A stretch of 64,000 nucleotides of DNA from Thamnaconus septentrionalis (Eukaryota > Chordata > Actinopteri > Tetraodontiformes > Monacanthidae), in assembly GCA_009823395.1 (NCBI GenBank), contig CM020511.1:22115001-22179000 (forward strand). Direction: 5' to 3'. The translations under genes and the position numbers were made by a program. The notes beneath the pieces are model-generated. The model worked only from the letters and a program-made list of their open reading frames with translations, was not told the origin of the DNA and made no database searches. Positions 43,680 to 52,830 of this stretch are shown piece after piece (positions within the stretch are counted from its first letter, which is position 1; each line of letters starts with the position of its first letter).

Positions 43680-44150
43680 ACTATATTGCTAGATAAGAGA
43701 GCTGCACCTTCCCGGGTGGGATGAATGCCGTCCCTCCTAACAAGACCAGGCTTGCCTCAGAAAGGCTTCCAGTTATCTACGAAGCCCACCGAGTTATTGG
43801 GACGCCACCCTGACAGCCAACGGTGAAAAGATGACATGCGGCTAAACATCTCAACGTTCCTAACATTTGGCAAGGGGCCAGAGAAAACTACTTCGTCCGA
43901 CATGGTCTGAGCAAATGCGCACACTGAAGCTACGTTTAACTTAGTGACCTCGGACGATTTCAGGCGTGCATCATTGAAACCACAGTGAATTACAATTCGC
44001 CTAAATCTCTGTTTATTCTTAGACATTAACTTTAAATGCCCTTCAATATCGCCCGCCCTGGCCCCGGGGATGCACTTCACTGTGGCCGATGGCTGTCCTA
44101 CGTTAACATGCCTCACTATAGACGAGCCGATCACCAGAGTGTCAATCTCA
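43680..44150 (-). pseudogene. L2 ORF1 with SGNH esterase domain
   Basis: The minus-strand frame reads IGSSIVRHVNVG (nucleophile Ser block), CIPGARAGDIEGHL (Gly block), IVIHCGFNDARL (Asn block), FSGPLPNV and SSFHRWLSGWRPNNSVGFVD. A TGA at 43757-43759 follows KPF, after which the same frame gives RRDGIHPTREGAALL, the Asp-x-x-His block. This is the esterase-type ORF1 known from L2 and CR1 LINEs. Its role in retrotransposition (RNA or membrane association) is not settled. Catalytic residues are conserved on both sides of the stop. Confidence 0.85.
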
Positions 44151-44450
44151 GTCGGCGGGGTGGGGCAAACTTATTCGAGACATGGACGGAGGGGGCCTGG
44201 TGCTGAGAATGGTGGTGGTGCCCGGCAGACTTGCTGAAGCTACGAATGAATGAATTAGACACTATACTGTGAACATATGACTGCTTTTTCACCTCAGCAA
44301 GAATTTAACATCAGAAGCAAAACTGAACCACTTAGGAACACAGTACACAACAAATCAAAGGGATAGTTCACCTGAAATGAAATTTCACATATTTTCTGCT
44401 TACCCCTGTGTCATACATTTCACAGTACAGTCTTGCCAGATGCCCAGTGT

Positions 44451-44777
44451 TCACTCATTTGATGACAGCAGCTTGTTTTTAAGCAACATGACTTTAGGGC
44501 TGGCTTTCAGGCCATCCAGTTCAAGGAGTATCTTTCGAAATACCTCTAAGGTGTGTTTCAGTTCTTTTGGGTAGCTCAGATTGAGTGCGTATATCAGACC
44601 CATCAACAAGGCACAGCCTCTTGCTACATCCACGCCCCCTAGGACCTCCGTTCCCTCCATCACGGTGGTTGTGCTGGCTGGATCAGAGCTGTAGCCCCTC
44701 TGGTGACAACTATCTTCATCACTTGGTTGGTGACATCTCCATTCTGCCCTTTGCCATCCTTTGAAAGTCAGAAGCAC
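44451..44777 (-). pseudogene. SAMD3-like last exon (copy C)
   Basis: The minus-strand frame reads SSDPASTTTVMEGTEVLGG, GCALLMGLIYALNLSYPKEL, KHTLEVFRKILLELDG and ends KVMLLKNKLLSSNE-TGA, the family C-terminus. It lies about 5 kb downstream of the exon ending at 49846, the gap being filled mainly by the L1 insertion. The exon carrying the L-R-G-L-P motif of copy A is not found between them, so it was lost or lies beyond recognition. Confidence 0.72.
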
Positions 44778-45595
44778 AGAAATGGAAATGAGTAAACTTA
44801 GTTATATGGAAGACTCCTCCCAACTCTGCTGCTGTCTGCAAAAAGTAGCTAAATCTACCACTTCTCGCTTGCCGCAGCTCAGTTATTTTAGACCAGATTC
44901 ATCCATGAACAATGCTGAGGATAGAAGCTTACTGTTAAAATATCAGTTGTGTGGAATTATTTTACTTTTTAAAACTACAGCAGCCCAACAGCTAAATAAT
45001 GCCTGCAAAAAAAAACATTTCTAGAAAATGTAAGGAACAGAGCCTGCAACCTAGCAAGGGTTAATGACGACATCACCGCCTTAACGACTTTGTAGGCTCA
45101 AGACAGGATAGGTGTATCTGGGTCCTTGCCTGCTATCTGCTTCTTCTGAATATTTGTAACTGTGTGTAAAAAAAAAAAATTCTTGTTTTAAATATTTACA
45201 TAAAACCAGAAATCAAATGGTTTAGAAAATTGTTTAGATTTTTTTATTTTTAGAGTAAGAGTAGATCTTATAATTAATGTGTAGTCTGTTGCTTTGCAGG
45301 AACAAGCACACAATAAAAGGGGCGGCTCACTTGGAAAAATACAGTAATAGTGTTTTAGTCTTAATGTCAATATATTAAATGCTATAGAACCAGTACAAAA
45401 TTTTGATGGAAGAAAAATCAAAACGCAAATCAGAGCATAGCTTTTCTGATGCTGGTATACAAAAAAACATAGATTTATTTGTTTAAAAAAAGAACGCAGC
45501 ATGTTAAGTGTGAAGATCTGATGATTTAGTGTTGCCTACCAAGTATTCCTCGACAAGATCCTTTTCCTTTTCCCCGAGATACACGACATGCTATC
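44778..45595. other. Spacer, no gene recognised
   Basis: Probably intron or flank of the SAMD3-like copy. No coding block seen. Confidence 0.45.
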
Positions 45596-45611
45596 AGAAA
45601 TGACAGGAGAC

Positions 45612-46776
45612 CCCCGTATCAGTCTGAAGACGCTTCAAAAAGCGAAAGATGCTGGGGGACTAGATTTGCCAAACTTTTATTACTACTATATTGCCAACAG
45701 AATAAAGTATATTCATAAGTGGTTCAACCCTAGCCCACACGATGTATCCTGGCATGTCATAGAACAAGCATATTGTGGTGATATTCAGTTAGCAGACTTG
45801 CCATTTATCAGCACACCAAAGCACCACAGTTGCATGAAAAGTGTTAATATAAGTCACTCTCTGACGGCTTGGACGGAATTTCTGAAAATCACAGGCTCTT
45901 CCCTTCTCCCGTGTGGTCGTATGCCCATCTGGAACAATCCTGATATACTGCAAAACAAAAAAGTACTTAACTTCACACATTGGGCAGATAAAGGTATAAC
46001 TCATGTAAAACACATAAGAGAGAATAATAGTTTTAGACCATTTCAAGAGCTTGTGACACAGTTTGGAATTAACAGTAGTTGTTACTTAGAATACATGCAA
46101 ATTAAGTCCATAATTAAGAAAAAACTCAAACTTAAACTTGAACAAACACACATGGAGGTCTCTCCGGCTGTACAGTCGGTCCTTAAATTCTCACCTCCTA
46201 AACTACTTTCCAAGATATATAAAATCCTTACAAATACAGATCGCACTATTTCTATCCCAACTGTTAAGTGGGAAAGAGACCTCTCTCCAGCCTCACCCTA
46301 ATTTCTGGAGGACAATTTGCCTGAACACCTTTTCACTGATAAAACAACCTAACCTACAATTAATACAATTTAAAGTACTCCACAGGATACACTACACTGG
46401 ACAGCGGATGTTTCAGATGGGCATGACCGCCTCTCAGACCTGCTCACACTGCACAGTTAATGTCCCAGATAATTACCTACACGCTGTATGGCATTGCCCA
46501 CCAGTGAATAAATTCTGGCACATAGTATGCAATGATCTATCAGCACAGGTTGGTTACACCATCACAGCCACTCCCTCTTTTTGTCTCTTAGGGGACCTCA
46601 CTGATATCACCTCAGATAAGGCAGAATCTCGCATGCTGATCACCTCCTTATCTATCGCTAAGAAAACAATCCTCATAAACTGGAAAACAAAACAACACCT
46701 GCACATTGCACAATATAGGAACTTACTCTTAGACCACACCTCCTTGGTAGGAGTGTCTGCTTCATCCTTTAACTAA
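45612..46776 (+). pseudogene. L1 ORF2 C-terminal domain
   Basis: Two overlapping frames with a shift near 46280. The first reads RISLKTLQKAKDAGGLDLPN, YYIANRIKYIHKWFNP and LNFTHWADKGITHVKH. The second reads FWRTICLNTFSLIKQPN, QFKVLHRIHYTGQRMFQMG, CSHCTVNVPDNYLHAVWHCP and ends TAA at 46774-46776. CxxC...H...C is the L1 Cys-rich motif. No endonuclease or RT is present because of 5' truncation. Confidence 0.88.
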
Positions 46777-48865
46777 CTGGCAATCAATCAATAGCTGAGG
46801 CTGCTGGTTGATGTGGGCAGCCGTGGTCGTGCTGCTACGGGCCGGGTGCGGTCTGGGGCAGGGGGGAAGGGCGTGGGGTGCTTGGCTGCTTTGCGGGTTG
46901 GTGGGGGCGGGGTTGGGTGCCCGGCGGGGATGTCTGCCACGCGGGGGCTGGGCCTGGTGTTGGTGGGTGGTGCCGCGGGGTGGGGCGGCGGTCGGGGGTG
47001 GGGGCGGCGGTCCCTGGCTCTGAGCTGGGGCCCCCCTTGTTGGTGGGGGGGCTGGTCCATCCCTGTGTCCGGGGACTGGTGCTGGATCGTGCTGCGGTGG
47101 GGTCGCATACCTGGGGTGGGGCTGCTGTGGCGGCGGCTACCGCTCCTGCGTGCCAGGTGGTGCCTTCTGCCCCGCCTTCGCCTTCCGTCTCCCTGGTCGC
47201 CGCCGCTGCCCCGGGGCCCTTGGGCGGTGGGGGGTGGGCCCCTTTTGGCTCCTGGGTCCCTGTGGTGTCCCCGGCCCCGATGTCGCTTAGAGGGCGCCCT
47301 GACTGGGAGTCTCCCCTGGTCACATAATAGGTGTATTTTTTTTTTATTATTATTTTTTTTTATTATTTATTTATTTATTTATTTATTTTTATTTTATTCA
47401 TTTTATTTTGCTTTCTTCCTTCTGCTTTGGGGGATTTGTGTCTTGGGTGGTCGCTGCCCGGCCTTCTGGCCGGGCGCCGTGGGGGGTTCGGTGTGGGTGG
47501 CGACCGGGTCCCCGGTGGGCCTCCCCCCGGTGCGGTTTCCTCACCCTTGCTCTGGGGCACGGACTGCACCCTGGTTGGCGAGGAACTGGCCCCCACGCAG
47601 TCAATGACCCACTGACATTATCACTAGGGCTTTGGATGAGGGTCTCCATCGACCGACCACCGCTCCATCCGAGACCCTCTCCAATTTTAATAGCATTTTA
47701 GACACTTAGGGCCTGGGGGGGTTCGTGCACTGCGGCCGCTGCGCTGCTCAGCAGCAGTGTGGTTGCCCCAGGGCCCTTCCACCCCCCCATTTTAACCGCA
47801 CCATAGTCCAACACACCAGCAAATGCACATATATACACACTGACACTCCTACACACAGTGGGGTCGGCCTGCTGGTGGGGGCGGGATCCGGCATCTTTCC
47901 CACTCTGGATGGGCCCTGTGCAGTCCGGTGCCCCCGGGGTGCGTGACCGGCTGGGCCTATGGGGTCCTTGCCACTTGTGGCGGGGTCCCCCTTCCCCCAA
48001 TCCTGGGGCCGGGCCGCTGCCCGGGTGGTCCCCCTGCGCCGCTCGGGGGCGGCCGGGCGGCGACGACCCGAGACACGGGGGTTTGACGGTGGTGGGCGGG
48101 GGTCCACAGGTTGTTTATTTTATTTAATTTTATCCTTTTATTTTATTTACTTATTTATTTCTTTTTTTTTTTTTTTTTTTTTTTTACAGGGCACAGAGGG
48201 AACCAGGGGCTCTCGCTTGGGGGCCCGCTTTGCCGGCATTGGGGGCGGGGGTGCGGCTGTGGCCTCGGGGCCGGGGGCTGTCCCTGGCGCGGGGTTCGGG
48301 CGGTGGGGGCGGCTGGGGTGGGTGGGGGTGGAGGGGCGGTTGATGCCGCACTGGGTCCGTATGGGGGCTTCTGGGTGCCCGGGCCTGCCTTGGTACCGAT
48401 CCTCCCGGTGGGTGAATATACACACATGTAAGTATGCACACACACAAGTATACACACATGCAAGTATATACACACACACACGTATACACACATATAAGTA
48501 TACACACACACACAAGTACACACACATATAAGTATACACACATACACACACACACACACAAGTACACACACATAGTATATACACACATACACACACACAC
48601 ACACAAGAACTCACAAGCGCAGGTACACTGTTGCATAGCTTATTGTCTGATTCATCCATGAGTATATTATTATTACTGTTCTTATTACGATTATTATTAT
48701 CACTATTATTAATAATATTATTATTACCATTAACGTCGTTATTATTATCATCGCTATCATTATCATTATCATTGTATGTACTTGCATGTATGTTTGTATG
48801 GGTAGATATGCATCTAGGTGCATATGACCATGTGTAAATGTACAGGTATGCGCATGTATGTGTTA

Positions 48866-48951
<86 letters not shown>

Positions 48952-49386
48952 ATTTTCTTTTTTTTTTTCCTTAGATTAATCAGGTTATCATTTCAATAAG
49001 CCCACTATCTGACAATTAGCTATGCAAATGTACGATCTGTTTTGTTCTGTTTTGACACAAAAATTGTATATTGTTGCCAGTCGCCTCCTCTACTCCTCTC
49101 TCTCCTCTCACCCCCCTCTCACACACACCCACACACACACACACATCTTTCCTCTCCCTCTCCCTCTCCCCCTATCTGTCCCCCTCAGTCCGGTCATGGC
49201 CAGAATGTCACTAAGAATATTATAATAAAACCACTCAAGAGGTAGCTCCTGAAACGACCCATGTGGCTCACACTCTCAAGACCTACCTCTGACAATAAAA
49301 TCTGTCAGCCATCATAGACATTCAGAGACACTTCTGCTTGTCATTATGGCCAGACCGGACAAAAAAAAAAAAAAAAAAAAAAAAAA
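46777..49386 (+). other. L1 3' UTR with G-rich blocks and microsatellites
   Basis: It contains G-rich blocks at 46830-47310, 47840-48110 and 48190-48410 with many G-runs of 4-7, separated by T-rich tracts at 47329-47410 and 48112-48186. Then follow (CA)n at 48418-48605, (ATT)n at 48660-48775, (TA)n at 48868-48955 and a CT/CA block at 49090-49190, then the poly(A). G-rich runs are a known feature of L1 3' UTRs. Long frames across this area are compositional artefacts. Confidence 0.8.
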
Positions 49387-49471
49387 AGAAATGACAGGAG
49401 ACACCTTGTGGCTCAGAGTGGACTCATATAATTCATCACAAGATCAATTTATCATAAAACATCAATTTAAC

Positions 49472-49474
<3 letters not shown>

Positions 49475-49557
<83 letters not shown>
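49475..49557. repeat. (TA)n microsatellite
   Basis: About 40 TA units. Confidence 0.95.
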
Positions 49558-49559
<2 letters not shown>

Positions 49560-49723
49560 GAAAATACAGATATTTTAATGATATATGGTATGTATTCAGG
49601 TAATATGTTTTCTAATAAACTGATGTTGGGATGAAGGAGTCCACTGTAAGCCACAAGGTCTACAAGGTCTCCTGTCACTTCTGCTCGCGAGCGATAACGA
49701 TTGGCCTGATTCCATTTGTATTT

Positions 49724-49760
49724 ACACACCTGATGAAGGTCTCTGATTGAAACGTTATGT
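49724..49760 (+). other. Hammerhead-like motif
   Basis: CTGATGA, a weak stem (GGTC-TCT-GATT, two G.U pairs), then GAAACG. The core consensus CUGANGA...GAAA is met, but no long stem I flanks it. It may be the remnant of a Penelope-like element end. Confidence 0.35.
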
Positions 49761-49845
49761 GAATTAAATATAGCGTTTTGTTTTTTTTGCTTAAGTGTAA
49801 ACAGTGTGTGGGTGTCTCTTCTTTTCTAATGAACAGAGACAAAGA

Positions 49846-51356
49846 TTCATACCGGAAGCAGCATGTTCTTGATGTTTTGGATCTTCATTTTTGCGGCTCC
49901 TCCCCGCAAAGATACCAAAGACATTATTTTTGGGAGGTACTGATCAAGTTTTGCCATGAAGGTTGACTCAAGGTTGACTGTGGTGATCCGTTTGAACTCT
50001 TCATTGATCTGTATGGGAAATAAAAGCACAAAAAGGGACATGCAATTACAGAAATGTCAAAATTAGACTTTCATATCTAGAAAAATAACACTCAAAACAT
50101 CAATCCCCCACCCCCCAGTACACACGCACACATCTGGACATCAGCACTGAAGAACTATGGAGTACTTGCTTGAACACGCATCACTACTCAATCAATGTTT
50201 TATGTTTAAGAGATATGAATGTTCAAAGGCATGTTTAACTTGAAAAGAAAAGGCTGTATGCTCAGTATTGGTTTTTCGACCACTATACCTGTTTTGCATC
50301 AAAAAGAGCAGGCCAACGGTCCCTGAATTCCCTGATGGATGGTTCTCCGTTGACAACCTCCTGCCTGCGAATGGAGAATGTCTTTGCCATCTTCTCATTG
50401 ATGATCTGACAGTTATTCCTCTTCTTCACTTCATTGAGGAGTTCCACTTGTTCTTGTTCCAAACATTCCTCTGTTTCTCCTTGTGGGTGTGGTGGTAAGT
50501 AGTTCACTTCTGCCTTTCTTGGCTTTTTGATATTCTTTGCAGGTGCCTTCTCGTGTGGTCTCTTCTTTTTGAGAGAGTTCACCTCCAGGTCAGGACATCC
50601 AAGCCCTCGAAGTTTAGATCTGTAATTGCCCATTTTGTATTTCAGTCTCTGTTGCCACCCATAGCATCCATTAAATGATCCTGGTTCTCTGAGGCAAGGA
50701 TGCTTCTGAACTAGTGCCTCAGCCACAAAAGAAAACTGCGCATTTGAAGGATAGGCTACATACTGAAAGATGCATTCTGCCAATTTCTCCAAGATATCTG
50801 GAAGGACTGCAGTAAAGTTGAGCAAAGCTCCATTCTTCTTGAAAGTTTCATTTCCTAATGCAAGCACAAGCTCTGTGTCATAGGCAAAGCGAGGTACTGG
50901 AAATTCAGTAGGCCAACCCTGTGATCGCTGAGCTGTGTGTTCAGGTGATGACAGAATCAGTGTATCCTGGGATCCAACTGAGGAAGTGTCATTCCAAGAA
51001 CTGCCAGCAGTCTCAGAGTCATGGATAGACAGTTTGGAGTGGAGCTGCCCACTTCAGTAAAATTCAGAGTAATTAGATAAACAATGTGAACCACTTTAAT
51101 AGTATCCTTGTCCTTGATGTCACTTGTGGAGGTTAGAGAGAAAAAAAAAATCCTCTCCAAAATCAAGATCTTTGTAATGCATAGAAAATCTCTGGTTGAT
51201 CCCAAATGTCTCTCTGACAACACACTCAAGTTCATTCACAGTCCCAGGGACTCCTTGGGGTAAATCCAGTTTACGAATGTCATGAGCTTCACGTATGACC
51301 CGAAGTTTGACAGGTTGAGACATTGTAGTATCTGAAAGAGCAAAGACATCATTCAA
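49846..51356 (-). pseudogene. SAMD3-like protein, 5' exons (copy C)
   Basis: Minus strand. Exon 1 starts near 51323 (MSQPVKLRVI) with a ubiquitin-like fold pattern and continues across an A-run frameshift at 51143-51152 to LTSTSDIKDKDTIKVVHIV. The next block reads GNETFKKNGALLNFTAVLP, QYVAYPSNAQFSFVAEALVQ, GWQQRLKYKMGNYRSKLRGL, KAEVNYLPPHPQGETEECLE, KTFSIRRQEVVNGEPSIREF and RWPALFDAKQ with a donor gtatag at 50289. Exon 3 (50009-49846, acceptor catacag, donor gtatga) reads INEEFKRITTVNLESTFMAK. These blocks define the fish 'SAMD3-like' family. No SAM domain itself is visible. It sits 1.5 kb downstream of the copy C transposase on the same strand. Confidence 0.78.
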
Positions 51357-51390
51357 GTTTGAGACAAAGTGGTGTATATGAAAACTATAC

Positions 51391-52026
51391 TGTTACGAAC
51401 CAGCTTCAGTCTAGGGGATTTGGTTTAGTAACAAAGCGGGATCATTAAACAAGTTCTGGGAGCAGGTTTTCAAGTTCTAGAGGTTTTAATGGTTTAACAG
51501 AATATCAGCAAATAACAACAGCAACAACAGAGGAAGGGCAGCAGGTGGCGCCAAATCAATAACTTAATATAAATAAAGTAGTCTCTCTATTGAGGCCGAC
51601 ACAACCGTTCCCAAAAAGGAACGCCACCCATAAGCCTAAATAAAAAGACTACAGAAAACCAGGGGAAAACTAACCCCCAAAGAAAACCCAAAAACTAAAC
51701 CTAGTGCCCTATAATTCCTCAACAAACAAATATATATATATATAAACACGGGAGTCAAATAGGGTAAGGGTGCTGTACGTAGAATCAAACCAGGGTACGG
51801 GGCTAACAGCCACAACCAGACTGCGCCGCCGCGTTCAGGAACACGGGGGCTTTTATCTTAGGGCATCCCCAATTGCGCAGGTGGCGGCGATCAGCGAATC
51901 ACGGTTGGCAGTGGCAGAAACTCCCCCCGCCTCAGCTGACGACGTTGACGCAGCTGATGATCGGTGAACCACCTGGCGAACAGAGTTGAAAGAAACATAC
52001 ATACACCAAAGATGGCAGCCGTAACA
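51391..52026 (-). mobile_element. Solo LTR with perfect 5-bp target duplication
   Basis: 636 bp beginning TGTTACG and ending CGTAACA (perfect 7-bp inverted termini), flanked on both sides by tatac (51386-51390 and 52027-52031). On the minus strand agataaaagccc is a TATA-like box. No internal region is present, so the element was removed by LTR-LTR recombination. It lies between the transposase and SAMD3-like genes of copy C. Confidence 0.88.
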
Positions 52027-52031
52027 TATAC

Positions 52032-52830
52032 ACATTTTGTACTTGGTAGATTTCCAATAATATTTCAAGATCTGAAGAGTTATACAGCACTGCTATGTTA
52101 CTACTAGTTTTAGGGTGGTGTGAGGAATTGAAAAACATTTAAACAAGTGATTTATATAATTTATAAGAAACAAGGCTACAAAAAAATGATCCAAGCTGTT
52201 ACACCTGGTAGTTTTCTGGCCATTCTTGGCCATTTGCTAGTTGTATTTTTCATTATTTTAGTAATATTGATTAAGCATCATTAAGCACCACCAAGAGTTC
52301 AAACTTTCTGTCAATACCTTTACTTTTGCAGAACCCACCGTTAACATTTTGCATATTGCATATTTGCCATCGCAAGCTCCCAGCTTTGTCTGGAACGGCT
52401 CTTGATATTTTGTTGCCTGCCTCGTAGTGTGCTATCCCTGTCTCATCTTTAACAGTTCAGAAGTCAATACAAAAAGTATGGGCAAATGTGAGTGAACTAT
52501 AAAGACCAAAGGGCAAAGGGTTCATACCACCACAGTGACATGGCCACGGTTCGGTTGTGCAGTAAAGTGTTATGACTGTCTTACATTTGCTCCTATCAAA
52601 ACTACTGCATCCACTCTAAGGCGGTTACAAAATGGGTCCAGCACTACTACACAAGTATAAGAAGTTCAACTGTAAAAATCTGAAAACTGACTATTCCAGG
52701 CAAATGTATGTAAAAAGCCTATTCATTTTATTAATAGCCAAACTAATATTAGAAACAAAACTCAAGTCTTGTATTGTTTTAGGGTTAGGGTTAGGGCAAA
52801 CCCATGGCCATCTGGACATGTGACTCACCT
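52032..52830. other. Spacer with (TTAGGG)3
   Basis: No gene recognised. 52779-52796 is three perfect copies of the vertebrate telomere hexamer, probably chance or a repair scar. Confidence 0.5.

Larger units (their letters stand above)
42292..44250 (-). mobile_element. L2-type LINE with RT deleted
   Basis: The minus strand holds ORF1 esterase (44150-43680), ORF2 endonuclease (43580-42730), a short linker and then directly the 3' UTR (42525-42309), with an (AAT)n tail. The whole RT domain is missing. The junction lies at ttctttctctgtatctcctc, which equals the start of the shared 3' UTR in the copy at 35.8 kb (ctttctctgtctctcctc), so about 10 bp of microhomology flanked the deletion. Confidence 0.88.
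45596..49402 (+). mobile_element. L1 LINE, 5'-truncated, with poly(A) and 16-bp target duplication
   Basis: agaaatgacaggagac stands at 45596-45611 and again at 49387-49402, directly after a ~27-bp A tail. Between them is the end of L1 ORF2 and a 3' UTR of about 2.6 kb. The identical 16-bp repeats and long A tail indicate target-primed insertion and a rather recent date. Confidence 0.92.

Noticed and set aside
46813..48531. Long GC-rich frames on both strands (up to 264 codons)
   Set aside because: They lie in the G-rich 3' UTR of the L1 insertion. Composition explains the lack of stops and no domain is visible.
48147..48659. Antisense frames rich in Cys, Val and Tyr
   Set aside because: Products of the CA/TA microsatellite in the L1 3' UTR.
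49846..51356. A functional host SAMD3 gene
   Set aside because: A frameshift in exon 1, missing exons, a solo LTR and an L1 in its path, and tandem association with transposases argue for a TE-borne pseudogene.
52779..52796. Interstitial telomere
   Set aside because: Only three TTAGGG units; not enough to imply a fusion or telomere.
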